Part shown: positions 1 through 11,207 of the stretch, piece by piece
Layout of the letters: each line of letters starts with the position of its first letter
Numbering within the stretch: the stretch's first letter is position 1
DNA from: Brettanomyces bruxellensis
Taxonomy: Eukaryota > Ascomycota > Pichiomycetes > Pichiales > Pichiaceae
NCBI RefSeq assembly: GCF_011074885.1
Contig: NC_054688.1
Coordinates: 682,001-746,000 of the forward strand
Length of the DNA: 64,000 nucleotides
Direction of reading: 5' to 3'
Made by a program: the position numbers and the translations under genes
Notes under the pieces: generated by a model
The model's input: the letters and a program-made list of their open reading frames with translations, nothing else
Told to the model about the DNA's origin: nothing
The model's database searches: none

Positions 1-3000
1 GTCCAAATGGTAGTAGTAGAAAGAGGTGGCTCCTCGACAACAACAACAGTAGTACTAATTGTCTTACCATCAGAAGTATACTCCGTAGCCTCGGTGGTCG
101 TGGTCACGGAATCGACATCCGTGTTCACAGTAATAGTAGAGAGAGGTGGTTCCTCAACAACAACAACAGTAGTACTAATTGTCTTACCATCAGAAATGTA
201 CTCCGTAGCCTCGGTGGTCGTGGTCACGGAATCGACGTTCGTCCAAATGGTAGTAGTAGAAAGAGGTGGCTCCTCGACAACAACAACAGTAGTACTAATC
301 GTCTTACCATCAGAAGTATACTCCGTAGCCTCGGTGGTCGTGGTCACGGAATCGACGTTCGTCCAAATGGTAGTAGTAGAAAGAGGTGGCTCCTCGACAA
401 CAACAACAGTAGTACTAATTGTCTTACCATCAGAAGTATACTCCGTAGCCTCGGTGGTCGTGGTCACGGAATCGACATCCGTGTTCACAGTAATAGTAGA
501 GAGAGGTGGTTCCTCAACAACAACAACAGTAGTACTAATTGTCTTACCATCAGAAGTATACTCCGTAGCCTCGGTGGTCGTGGTCACGGAATCGACGTTC
601 GTCCAAATGGTAGTAGTAGAAAGAGGTGGCTCCTCGACAACAACAACAGTAGTACTAATCGTCTTACCATCAGAAGTATACTCCGTAGCCTCGGTGGTCG
701 TGGTCACGGAATCGACGTTCGTCCAAATGGTAGTAGTAGAAAGAGGTGGCTCCTCGACAACAACAACAGTAGTACTAATTGTCTTACCATCAGAAGTATA
801 CTCCGTAGCCTCGGTGGTCGTGGTCACGGAATCGACGTTCGTCCAAATGGTAGTAGTAGAAAGAGGTGGTTCCTCGACAACAACAACAGTAGTACTAATC
901 GTCTTACCATCAGAAATGTACTCCGTAGCCTCGGTGGTCGTGGTCACGGAATCGACATCCGTGTTCACAGTAGTAGTAGAAAGAGGTGGTTCCTCGACAA
1001 CAACAACAGTAGTACTAATTGTCTTACCATCAGAAGTATACTCCGTAGCCTCGGTGGTCGTGGTCACGGAATCGACATCCGTGTTCACAGTAATAGTAGA
1101 AAGAGGTGGTTCCTCGACAACAACAACAGTAGTACTAATCGTCTTACCATCAGAAATGTACTCCGTAGCCTCGGTGGTCGTGGTCACGGAATCGACGTTC
1201 GTCCAAATGGTAGTAGTAGAGAGAGGTGGTTCCTCGACAACAACAACAGTAGTACTAATTGTCTTACCATCAGAAGTATACTCCATAGCCTTGGTGGTCG
1301 TGGTCACGGAATCGACATCCGTGTTCACAGTAATAGTAGAGAGAGGTGGTTCCTCAACAACAACAACAGTAGTACTAATTGTCTTACCATCAGAAGTATA
1401 CTCCGTAGCCTCGGTGGTCGTGGTCACGGAATCGACGTTCGTCCAAATGGTAGTAGTAGAAAGAGGTGGCTCCTCGACAACAACAACAGTAGTACTAATT
1501 GTCTTACCATCAGAAGTATACTCCGTAGCCTCGGTGGTCGTGGTCACGGAATCGACGTTCGTCCAAATGGTAGTAGTAGAAAGAGGTGGCTCCTCGACAA
1601 CAACAACAGTAGTACTAATCGTCTTACCATCAGAAATGTACTCCGTAGCCTCGGTGGTCGTGGTCACGGAATCGACATCCGTGTTCACAGTAATAGTAGA
1701 GAGAGGTGGTTCCTCAACAACAACAACAGTAGTACTAATTGTCTTACCATCAGAAATGTACTCCGTAGCCTCGGTGGTCGTGGTCACGGAATCGACGTTC
1801 GTCCAAATGGTAGTAGTAGAAAGAGGTGGCTCCTCGACAACAACAACAGTAGTACTAATTGTCTTACCATCAGAAGTATACTCCGTAGCCTCGGTGGTCG
1901 TGGTCACGGAATCGACATCCGTGTTCACAGTAGTAGTAGAAAGAGGTGGTTCCTCGACAACAACAACAGTAGTACTAATTGTCTTACCATCAGAAGTATA
2001 CTCCGTAGCCTCGGTGGTCGTGGTCACGGAATCGACGTTCGTCCAAATGGTAGTAGTAGAAAGAGGTGGTTCCTCGACAACAACAACAGTAGTACTAATT
2101 GTCTTACCATCAGAAATGTACTCCGTAGCCTCGGTGGTCGTGGTCACGGAATCGACATCCGTGTTCACAGTAATAGTAGAGAGAGGTGGTTCCTCAACAA
2201 CAACAACAGTAGTACTAATTGTCTTACCATCAGAAGTATACTCCATAGCCTTGGTGGTCGTGGTCACAGAATCGACATCCGTGTTCACAGTAATAGTAGA
2301 GAGAGGTGGTTCCTCAACAACAACAACAGTAGTACTAATTGTCTTACCATCAGAAGTATACTCCATAGCCTTGGTGGTCGTGGTCACAGAATCGACATCC
2401 GTGTTCACAGTAATAGTAGAGAGAGGTGGTTCCTCAACAACAACAACAGTAGTACTAATTGTCTTACCATCAGAAATGTACTCCGTAGCCTCGGTGGTCG
2501 TGGTCACGGAATCGACGTTCGTCCAAATGGTAGTAGTAGAAAGAGGTGGCTCCTCGACAACAACAACAGTAGTACTAATCGTCTTACCATCAGAAGTATA
2601 CTCCGTAGCCTTGGTGGTCGTGGTCACAGAATCGACATCCGTGTTCACAGTAGTAGTAGAAAGAGGTGGTTCCTCGACAACAACAACAGTAGTACTAATT
2701 GTCTTACCATCAGAAGTATACTCCGTAGCCTCGGTGGTCGTGGTCACGGAATCGACATCCGTGTTCACAGTAATAGTAGAAAGAGGTGGTTCCTCGACAA
2801 CAACAACAGTAGTACTAATTGTCTTACCATCAGAAGTATACTCCATAGCCTCGGTGGTCGTGGTCACAGAATCGACATCCGTGTTCACAGTAGTAGTAGA
2901 AAGAGGTGGTTCCTCGACAACAACAACAGTAGTACTAATTGTCTTACCATCAGAAGTATACTCCGTAGCCTCGGTGGTCGTGGTCACGGAATCGACATCC

Positions 3001-3240
3001 GTGTTCACAGTAATAGTAGAAAGAGGTGGTTCCTCGACAACAACAACAGTAGTACTAATCGTCTTACCATCAGAAGTATACTCCATAGCCTCGGTGGTCG
3101 TGGTCACAGAATCGACATCCGTGTTCACAGTAGTAGTAGAAAGAGGTGGTTCCTCGACAACAACAACAGTAGTACTAATTGTCTTACCATCAGAAGTATA
3201 CTCCGTAGCCTCGGTGGTCGTGGTCACAGAATCAACATTT
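1..3240 (-). repeat. 27 tandem 120-bp (40-aa) coding minisatellite units of the adhesin stalk
   Basis: The sequence repeats exactly every 120 bp from base 1 to about 3240. Each unit encodes a block with VDSVTTTT, EYTSDGKTI and VVVVEEPPL. Units come in two junction types, reading TIWTNVD or TVNTDVD, with further switches (ST[T/I]T, EA[T/M]E or KAME, EY[T/I]S). The types are shuffled along the array rather than blocked, as expected from repeated unequal recombination or gene conversion. There are no frameshifts or stops, so the coding frame is under constraint. The array continues past the left edge. Confidence 0.97.
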
Positions 3241-4253
3241 GTTGTTATATTTGTGGTGGATAAAATAGGTTGGTCAATGATGACAACGCTACTTGTTATG
3301 GTTGTCCCATTTACTGGATATGTTGTCAATTCGGTTGTGGTTGATGGTGTTTGGATATCTGTATAGACAGTTAAGGTGGAAAGTGGTGGGTCTTCAATAA
3401 CAACTATGCTACTTGTAATGATGTTTCCATCTGATGTGTATGTAACGTCTTCTGTTGTTGTAGTTGTGGATGGCACATCTGTTGTTACAGTAGTAGTGCT
3501 TAATGGAAGTGTAGCTGTGACCGTTGTGCATAATCCGTCAACATTAACAAATTGGTAGACATATCCGTCAAAGTTGTCAATGACATTACCTGATGGATCA
3601 ACAACACTAAATATGAGATCACCTGCATATAGCACATTAGCATATCTTATTTTAATGGGATAGTAAGAACCTGCAGTAAGGTAAACTGAGTATTCAGATC
3701 CTCCATTTGTGTTTTCATTATTGCTTCTTCCCGTGGCAAAGTCTGGAATAATGCTGTCATCAGGAGTTGTTGGGTCGCAACAGCTCAAACCAGTTCCAAA
3801 CCAGATGGCCGCATAATCGTCAACATTATCAAGAACTAACGTATACACACCTGATGTAGTTGCAAAGAAATAACCATCCAATTCCATAACGAAGTGATTT
3901 CCGCTAACCTCGACACCAAAAACCGAAGTTGAGCGATCTGGTGAGCCTCCACCGTAGCTGAAACTTGGCACGGTAACACCAGTTGTACTTCCAAAAAGTC
4001 CATACTCACTATAACTGTATTGAAAAAAGGAGGTACTAACACTGCCATCACCAGTATTTCCGGCAGCACTGCCTCCATTAGGATACGAATAAAAAGTTGC
4101 GGCAAAGCCATTGATAGTGCCAACAGCAGTACCATATTGACATCCAATTCCTCCCGTACTGGCACTATAAATGCTTGTTTCTGTGGCATAAGCCAGATAA
4201 TTTCCAAGTAAAAGAAGTATTACCAGATCTTCTAGTCTATTCCAAAAAAGCAT
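1..4253 (-). CDS. GLEYA/PA14-type cell-wall adhesin (flocculin-like), 3' end beyond window
   Basis: Minus-strand frame opening with ATG at 4253 and staying open to base 1, so at least 1417 codons with the C terminus missing. Residues ~8-22 are hydrophobic and end in a likely signal-peptidase site (LLLLGNYLAYA). Residues ~25-250 form a lectin-like head: a VDDYAAIWFG segment followed by CC (residues ~160-175) is characteristic of the GLEYA/PA14 domains of fungal Flo/Epa adhesins. Diverged Thr-rich repeats follow (coordinates ~3500-3241), then about 27 near-identical 40-residue Ser/Thr/Val-rich units. By analogy the head binds glycans or host/neighbour-cell ligands, and the stalk is an O-mannosylated spacer ending in a GPI signal, which is not visible here. 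The role is cell-cell or surface adhesion. The family assignment is firm; the ligand is unknown. Confidence 0.88.
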   Translation of the reverse strand, partial: MLFWNRLEDLVILLLLGNYLAYATETSIYSASTGGIGCQYGTAVGTINGFAATFYSYPNGGSAAGNTGDGSVSTSFFQYSYSEYGLFGSTTGVTVPSFSYGGGSPDRSTSVFGVEVSGNHFVMELDGYFFATTSGVYTLVLDNVDDYAAIWFGTGLSCCDPTTPDDSIIPDFATGRSNNENTNGGSEYSVYLTAGSYYPIKIRYANVLYAGDLIFSVVDPSGNVIDNFDGYVYQFVNVDGLCTTVTATLPLSTTTVTTDVPSTTTTTEDVTYTSDGNIITSSIVVIEDPPLSTLTVYTDIQTPSTTTELTTYPVNGTTITSSVVIIDQPILSTTNITTNVDSVTTTTEATEYTSDGKTISTTVVVVEEPPLSTTTVNTDVDSVTTTTEAMEYTSDGKTISTTVVVVEEPPLSTITVNTDVDSVTTTTEATEYTSDGKTISTTVVVVEEPPLSTTTVNTDVDSVTTTTEAMEYTSDGKTISTTVVVVEEPPLSTITVNTDVDSVTTTTEATEYTSDGKTISTTVVVVEEPPLSTTTVNTDVDSVTTTTKATEYTSDGKTISTTVVVVEEPPLSTTTIWTNVDSVTTTTEATEYISDGKTISTTVVVVEEPPLSTITVNTDVDSVTTTTKAMEYTSDGKTISTTVVVVEEPPLSTITVNTDVDSVTTTTKAMEYTSDGKTISTTVVVVEEPPLSTITVNTDVDSVTTTTEATEYISDGKTISTTVVVVEEPPLSTTTIWTNVDSVTTTTEATEYTSDGKTISTTVVVVEEPPLSTTTVNTDVDSVTTTTEATEYTSDGKTISTTVVVVEEPPLSTTTIWTNVDSVTTTTEATEYISDGKTISTTVVVVEEPPLSTITVNTDVDSVTTTTEATEYISDGKTISTTVVVVEEPPLSTTTIWTNVDSVTTTTEATEYTSDGKTISTTVVVVEEPPLSTTTIWTNVDSVTTTTEATEYTSDGKTISTTVVVVEEPPLSTITVNTDVDSVTTTTKAMEYTSDGKTISTTVVVVEEPPLSTTTIWTNVDSVTTTTEATEYISDGKTISTTVVVVEEPPLSTITVNTDVDSVTTTTEATEYTSDGKTISTTVVVVEEPPLSTTTVNTDVDSVTTTTEATEYISDGKTISTTVVVVEEPPLSTTTIWTNVDSVTTTTEATEYTSDGKTISTTVVVVEEPPLSTTTIWTNVDSVTTTTEATEYTSDGKTISTTVVVVEEPPLSTTTIWTNVDSVTTTTEATEYTSDGKTISTTVVVVEEPPLSTITVNTDVDSVTTTTEATEYTSDGKTISTTVVVVEEPPLSTTTIWTNVDSVTTTTEATEYTSDGKTISTTVVVVEEPPLSTTTIWTNVDSVTTTTEATEYISDGKTISTTVVVVEEPPLSTITVNTDVDSVTTTTEATEYTSDGKTISTTVVVVEEPPLSTTTIW
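3241..3520 (-). repeat. Diverged N-proximal adhesin repeat units
   Basis: Between the head domain and the homogeneous array lie about two or three degenerate relatives of the 40-aa unit. They share the order TT[T]E...Y...G..I.[T/S]S.V[V/I]I[E/D].P.LST but differ at many residues. They look like older units that escaped homogenisation at the array boundary. Confidence 0.75.
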
Positions 4254-7200
4254 TTTTGATATTGCAATATGTTTTTTGTGGAAGGTATATGGAATACTGT
4301 ACTCAAACGTACTTGATGAAGAAATACCTCAAAAAATGATAAATCGTCGTGATACACTGTCATATTCAACGAAATAGTACATATATAAGCATTTTGATAT
4401 CTAATGTACTGTCTGAAATAAAAGCTTTCCTGATCCTAAAAGAATAACCCGAATTTTAATTCAAAAAAGATAATGAAAAGCTGTTGTCCTGTATGTAGAA
4501 TGCTTACCAAAAATTCGAACACAGGAGTATGAAAAAGAAAAAAGCATCATTTGCTGATGTACGATGTTTTTTTTTTCTTTTTTTTCCCCGTATCATGCAT
4601 CTTCCTGCATCATCCAAACGTTTTCAAAGCGTTATTGTGCTTTTGACCGCGTATGTAACTGTTATCGTTGTACCTTCGTAAAAACAATAGGATATTTAAA
4701 TAAAGGAGACTTGTAACTAGATATAATCATTTTTTTGGGGCTTTTCTTTTTCTCTTATGTCTCGGAAAACAATTGTGGTAAGGCTTTTTGTTAATTTATT
4801 TGGGTCAATGTTTTATTACTCTGTTTTGAACTAGGAGTTTTCTTCGTTTTTAGATTTGTTCAAAGAAAACAAAAGACGCACACATACTCTGCCAAAAAAA
4901 GCAATAACCCTTGTCTATGGTCCAGTTCAAAGAGGACACAAATAACTTCTACGGAATATATTCTTGTACAGTCGAAATTAATTGGTATCTAGCTACTGGT
5001 GATCTTTGAGCAAAAAGCTTTGTGAAAGCATTAGGGTTGCCCCTTTTTCCAGTCATAGTATAGCATTACGCTTTGACCTAGGCTTGGTTATAAAATTTGT
5101 AAGACAACTTATGCACTTCGAAAAGAAAAGAAAGTAAATTTTACGTTTTACGGTACGGTGCTTTACAATATTCTGGATTATTTGGAAACGCAATAAGTGG
5201 TCCTATACCTAATATATGCAGCTGTGTTTTATGTAGCGTAAAATATATTTAAGAATAGAAAAGCCTCTTGTTCTGATCCCCCACCAGCCGCGCCACAAAA
5301 ATATTGCCCCCATTATCATTCCGTATTCTTGCTTTGCTTTTCTTTTTACTTCCAAACGTCCTGTCGCTCCCTCGTTCTTTTCTTTACTTTTTTTTCGGTT
5401 CCCTTGTATTGTTTTTAAGAGATTGTTTGATTTCCTAAGGAAGAAACAGTACACTTTGTCTGAAACAAAAAATTAACTTTCATGCGTGATCTCTCTTATT
5501 TTTTTTTCTCATACAAGGTATATTTCCTTACTCACCTGTACGCATTTGATGTTCACAGATCGGCATGCAGCATATTAAGATAATCTAAGACGATCAAAAA
5601 CATTCGAAAGCATTCCAAGAAAAATAGAAACGTATCAGCTGATTATGATTATCAAAAAGCAAATGCATAGCACAGTTTTACAGAATAAACGTAGACATTT
5701 GAAATATACTCTTTTATGGCAAAGTAATAAACACAGTTTGTGTAAACACTTCCTATAAACAATATTTCTTCTATTTCGTAATATATGTATGAAAAATCGA
5801 TAATTATAGATTTTGAATTGTCATACCAATCGAAATGCACATGACTTTATATATTGCGAAAGCGAAATCTGCAATATACAATACGATATGTGGATCAAAT
5901 AATTCATTTTCCTCATGCATGATCAGAGAATATTTTCCAAATACATTGTGTTACTTTCATGCAAAAAGAATTCAAGCAAGCACATATTAAATTTAAATCT
6001 TCTGCGGAAAACAATTTTTCATGTGCCATGGGGAGAAGGCGCGGAGTTCTAGACCGTCGTCAAAACTTTTGGATAACGAATATCTTTTTTTAATGCAACT
6101 TGTTTGTTTCAGATTCTCTGTAATATCCTGTTGTAATAAATAAATGAAATGAGAGGCAACAATAAAATATGAATAAATCACAAAATACACGAGTTTCTAA
6201 GGCAGAGTTAAGATGGAAAAAATTTCCCCTTCTTACAGCTCATCTGCAATGTATGAACTAGTTGCGAACTACTTAACAGTTCATTTAAAAATAATGGTAT
6301 TGATTTCCCGCACCAGTGCGTTAATCGGCGTACGCGTATTAAAAATAAAATCAGATTAATACTTGATGAATGAAGTAGTTATAATGTAGTTATGTAAAGT
6401 AGGGAGAAGGAGTGCTCGGAGAAAAATTACGGTTTATCTAAAAAGTATTCCGAAAGGGTGGTATTTCAAAAATGGCAGAACAAAGTTAAACTGATTTGAA
6501 AATAGAAAAATCGAAGTTGTGGTCTGCTAGTGCATCGTGTAAATGGCTTCGCACAAAAAATTAATCCGAACCGTCGCCTAGGTCGAAAATTACGATTGGG
6601 TTGTAGATTATTTTATGTGCAGAAGAATTTGACTATTGCTTATGTATTCTTCACGGCGATCTAAAGGCTTTTTTTTTGCCATCTAAAATAGTATGTCTTT
6701 GAATAGGAATAGCGATATAATGTGTAAAGGTATTGTTTTTTGTACATGAATAATGAAATAGTAATAAGAAATATTGTGAGAAGTATTCTTTTCTTCTTCG
6801 ATATAAACTGTCCTTATTTTATTCAAAAAAAAATTTTTTCAAGATGTCAATATCTGTCTTGTAGAGTTTCATGTGTTTTTGGCATTATTATAAAGTAAGT
6901 ATTATTTTTATTAAAAATTAAAAGTATTCAAAAGACTATACTTTGCCTGATCACATATTTGTCGTTAATTTTATCGGAGCATATTCGAAAAAGTGCATGA
7001 CAAATAAATCCTGGCACTTTTTTTGACAAAACGGGTTACGCACAATTGAAGGTAAAAAAAATGGGTAAAGGAAAGGGCAATCCAAAAATAAAAAGAAAAG
7101 CAAAAAACAATCAATTATATTTTATATCAGTCTTAATTGTTTCCATACATGAAACACGACGTATCCTTTCATGAAAAGTTTTCTTTTCAAGCGGTTCGTT

Positions 7201-9877
7201 CGCTATTCAGAAAAAAGTGTTGAAATACGAGAACTGCGGTAAATAATGTCTCGCTAAAGGGAAACAGACTGACAAAAATTTCGGAAATAGCAATTCCTTA
7301 TGATAATAACCGATATTTGTGAATGTATCGGTTAATATTTCAATAATAAGATTACAAAGCTTCAAACGTTCATAACTAAAAAGTAATTTGTTAACTCTCA
7401 ATACTTCCATTCCATACTGCCTTTTTCAAATTTTCACCCTTACATTAACAGTTGCGTTTACTTCATATTTCCCTAATTGGTTTTTCCCCTGCAAGTATAA
7501 ATGGTCCCACCTCTTTTCTATAAGGGATTCTCGTATACTGTGATTTGAATTATTCATTAAAATACGTAATATATTTGTGGCTTACATAATTTCTGTGCTC
7601 CCCATACTTATCTCATTCTAGCCGGAAAATAGGTACCCTCCCGCCCCCCTGCCACAAAAAAAAAACTCTTTTTTATTGGCAAATGCGCCCTAAATCTCTC
7701 GTGCATTGTCAATAGCTCAACATAAAAAATATGGAGGTCTTTCTTCGGCAAAAAGAACCGATGACAATTTTTATCCATGTATTATTTACTTTCAATATAG
7801 AAATATTTTCCCTTACTCATATTGGTCTGCCCTTTGCTTTGCTGATTATAATGTGTCTGCTTACTGGTAGTGCATACCTTAAGTATTACGAATGCTTCAA
7901 ATTTTCATTTATTTAGTCAAAAAAAAGGCTAGCACTAGAATAGCGGTCTATAATTTTTGGGGTATTATCAATTTTAAAGTATAAAAATGATTGCAAAACT
8001 TAAAGATCATACCGCTCATTTTATTTGTAATATCGTTTTTTTGTTTTATTATTATAAGCATAAGAGGAAGTATGCTTTTTTTTATTAAGCACTAAAATTT
8101 GTGGTAATGACTAAGAATGGAGGAAATAGCAAGATGAATTAATGCCAAAAGGAAAGCCCAATAAATAGCTAGACAAGGTACCAATTCTCCATATTATATT
8201 TCTCTGTTCAAATAATAATGAATACATTTGTGCATTTAGCATTTGATTTAATTTGACATATATGTATCACATTTCGCCTTGGCATCTTTTCCTCTTTAAA
8301 CATATATTATTAATAATTCTTTCTCATTCAGTGTAAAGTTTTTTGCTTAAGTGAAAAAGGGATCACGAAGAATTTAATTCCAGCCTAATTTTTCAAAATA
8401 AGAAGAGCCTTTTCGATTAAAAATTTTCCGGACTGGAGGTAGATGTAATTGAAAGTTGTTCTAGACATAGGTATTAAAAGCTAAGCTTATGATGACGTAA
8501 CGAAAAATGTCTTATATGCAGAGGCGTCTCTAATTAGAAATAGTAGTTAAATCTGATGTTTAGTACTGAATTTGGTTAGTAATAATTATGCTTACTAATG
8601 AGGTATGTTGGACGCATCGGGGGACACATATAGTGTGCGTAAACAATGTGTGAAGAGATTCCGAAGTGAGAATTCATTCTCAGTGAAGAATTTTACATTG
8701 CGGATTCTTTAATTTATATTTTATCTTTCTCTTATAACTGAGGAGGATTGCACGTTTGTGTGAGAACTTAGAAATATATATTTGAAGGAAGAAAAAGATA
8801 AAAGGCGTCAAGACAAGGAACAATAAGTTTACAACGCTTGAAGTTACTTGAGAGCAAAGGAACAGATTAGACGACGAACAAGATTTCATTCAGTGTTTGT
8901 TTGTTAATTAATTCTTTACCTTTATACCTGGATCGATCCTCACTTCTCCTCCATTGTCACTAGTACTTAACGTAATCAATAACTCATCTTGGGTTCAATG
9001 CACTCGTTCAAAATTTTATCGTTACAGGTGTTTTACTTCAAACACTTTTAGAAATCTGATTTTATAATAGCAACCGGCAAAATAATTTTTGGGTACCTTA
9101 TAGTTAAAACTATTTTTGCTTAAAAGCATTGCTTTTTACACTATCACAAGTTCCTGATAATTACTAAAATAAATATTTTTAACTTCTTCTACTTAAGATC
9201 TATGTGACTACACAAATGTCTGATATTATGTGACAATATAATTGTTGCATGACATTTCATTATTTAACGGAGGTTAACAGTTGAACTTAGGGAAGTAACT
9301 AGTTAGAGCAAATTTAATCAAAGTATCTGAAGTAAAAGATCTGCAATAATATAACTTCATGGATATGTCGAATTTAGGGTGAAGTATTAATTATCTTTAC
9401 TACTAGTAACGATAGAGATCCAGTGTGGACCGACCCTAAAAAAAAAGTAAATATGTTAACAACTGAACGCTGGATGAATTCGTTTCTGTATTCCAATCAG
9501 TTGCTTTGCTCTAAAGTGACTTTAAGCATTGTAAACTTACTGTCCCTTGCATTGATGCTTTAGTATATATTTTCTTCCTTTAAATATATTACCAAGTTCT
9601 CTTCTTAAGTAAAAATGCCAGCCTAATTTATTTAATTGGTTTAAGTGTGACGCCGATTACTTTATGAAGTTTTTGTTATAACTAGTATTGAGTGCTTTTA
9701 AGGATAAAGAAAGGAAAAGTATAAATGTAAAAAGTACCAAGTAAGAAGGTAAAATGAACGGGATAGAAAGGGGAAATGCACATGCTTAAATACCTTTGAT
9801 CCTTATGAGCGAGGTTTTTTGGGCATAAACAAGGCAGGACAGCTTTATGTACACGCGACTGTCGACGCGTCTACTGC
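4254..9877. other. Gene-poor AT-rich region upstream of the adhesin
   Basis: No open frame above about 80 codons and no recognisable protein similarity on either strand. The sequence is rich in A/T homopolymers (for example around 4567-4590 and 6670). It includes the adhesin promoter. Adhesin genes of other yeasts have unusually long regulatory regions, which could account for part of the length. I see no tRNA, rRNA or intact mobile element. Confidence 0.6.
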
Positions 9878-10110
9878 AATCCTTGTATTTTTCAAGTAAT
9901 TCCTTTTTAAGGGAATCAACGTCATAGTCAATTGTAGGTGAAAATAAATTTATTGCTTCAGTAGTATCTCTCAGAAGATGTTGTAGTACTATTTGCATAA
10001 TTATCCCGAACTTTGTATAGATCTCTTTAATTGATGCTTTGTAACATAGTTATGATATGGTATTTTTTCTTTCACAACTTTTGGGAGGAAAGTAGATAAC
10101 TTTATTTCAT
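9878..10110 (-). repeat. Dispersed repeat, copy 1 (inverted relative to copy 2)
   Basis: Read on the minus strand from 10110, this stretch aligns with 31783-32004 on the plus strand. Shared blocks include TTTCCTCCCAAA, ATACCATATCA, TTACAAAGCA, AATTATGCAAATAGTACTAC-type sequence and AAATACAAGGATT. This copy has a 27-bp segment missing from copy 2. It contains the start of a small frame (ATG at 9998, ending 9786) whose N terminus matches that of copy 2 (RDTTE.IN.F.PTI.YD). It is probably a fragment of an unidentified mobile element or duplicated gene. Confidence 0.8.
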
Positions 10111-11207
10111 CTGGTATATTTACAAGATTGTTTAACTACACTTATTGACTAGAAATCACTTAAAGTTCAGCAAATACACTAAAAGAGCATCCTTCTGAAT
10201 TACGTTTTATGAATGAACTAAGCCCATATGAGAGGGGACACAGAGAGATGGTATTTATCTTCCTGAATTTTGCATAATCGGGCGTTATTCTCACAAATTT
10301 GGTTTTTAAATATACGTACCGACTAATGCTAAATTATTTGACCTTGCATTAATGACGTCTTTAAATCGGATTGGATGGTGATTTTTCGACCAGATTTTTT
10401 TGGACCCATCGGCGCCAGTGGACGTTTGCCCGAAAAAAATGGTAAAAATCTGTTGTTAACCGAGATTTATTGAAAGCTTCCTTTATATACTAATTACGTA
10501 AATAAGCAGCTAATACTAATCCTATGTAGTAGAAATAATATCAGTAGGTTGGTCCCTTAATAACTAGCTTAACTTCGTTAACTTTCGTTATTCCACATGA
10601 CCGTTTACATCATGCATGTTTCATCTGCACAGAAGTGGCAAAGCCCTTAATTATAGACAAAAAACTTTTCTCTGATGGTTTCCTGAGTTCCTTAATTTTC
10701 ATTGTTTGATTACTTAATCAACCAATGAGAAATACCTTTTTCTCAACCATCTTTTCGTTTAACTAAACTTTCTTGCTTTCCTCTTCAATCCGTATTAAAG
10801 ACCAATCACCATAAAAATCAGAATCACATCCGTTCACCAAATTCACATTCCAGATTACGTAACTCAACCAAATATTAGCGCATACTAACAACAAAATCAA
10901 CTTATTTTCGTACGCTGATTCTGATGTTGAATTTCTTTTCGAGAAAAAAATAAAATTCAACTAGTGCGGTCCGTTTTGTTGCTAAATGGCTGGGAATAAT
11001 TCATGTCTTATTTGATTGTCATTATGTAAAGTCTTAGAATTTACTATTCACATTTTTCATTTATCGTGCACAAATCTTTCCTACCTTTTCTTCACTTCCT
11101 TACTTTGATCACAGCTAACTTGAGCAATAGCTAAACTTAATCCATTACTTTTTTCTTGAACCATAACTTTTTGGGAGGGAGGTCATATACAAAAAGTATA
11201 TTCAGAC
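10111..11207. other. Intergenic region upstream of MRP10
   Basis: About 1.1 kb without a supported gene. A 65-codon minus-strand frame at 10763-10960 starts with a non-ATG codon and gives no convincing match. The final part is presumably the MRP10 promoter. Confidence 0.5.

Noticed and set aside
7..3366. Plus-strand 1119-codon ORF as a real gene
   Set aside because: It is the complement of the adhesin repeats; signal peptide, head domain and repeat grammar all belong to the minus strand.
3836..4207. Minus-strand 123-codon ORF beside the adhesin start
   Set aside because: It is a shifted frame of the adhesin head domain; the frame from ATG 4253 gives the recognisable domain.
8970..9010. B-box-like GGTTCAATGC suggesting a tRNA gene
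   Set aside because: No A box or acceptor-stem pairing at the required distance.
10763..10960. Weak resemblance of a minus-strand frame (NGCDSDFYGDW) to the copia RNase H motif
   Set aside because: The start is not ATG, downstream residues do not continue the family pattern, and a short match is not enough.
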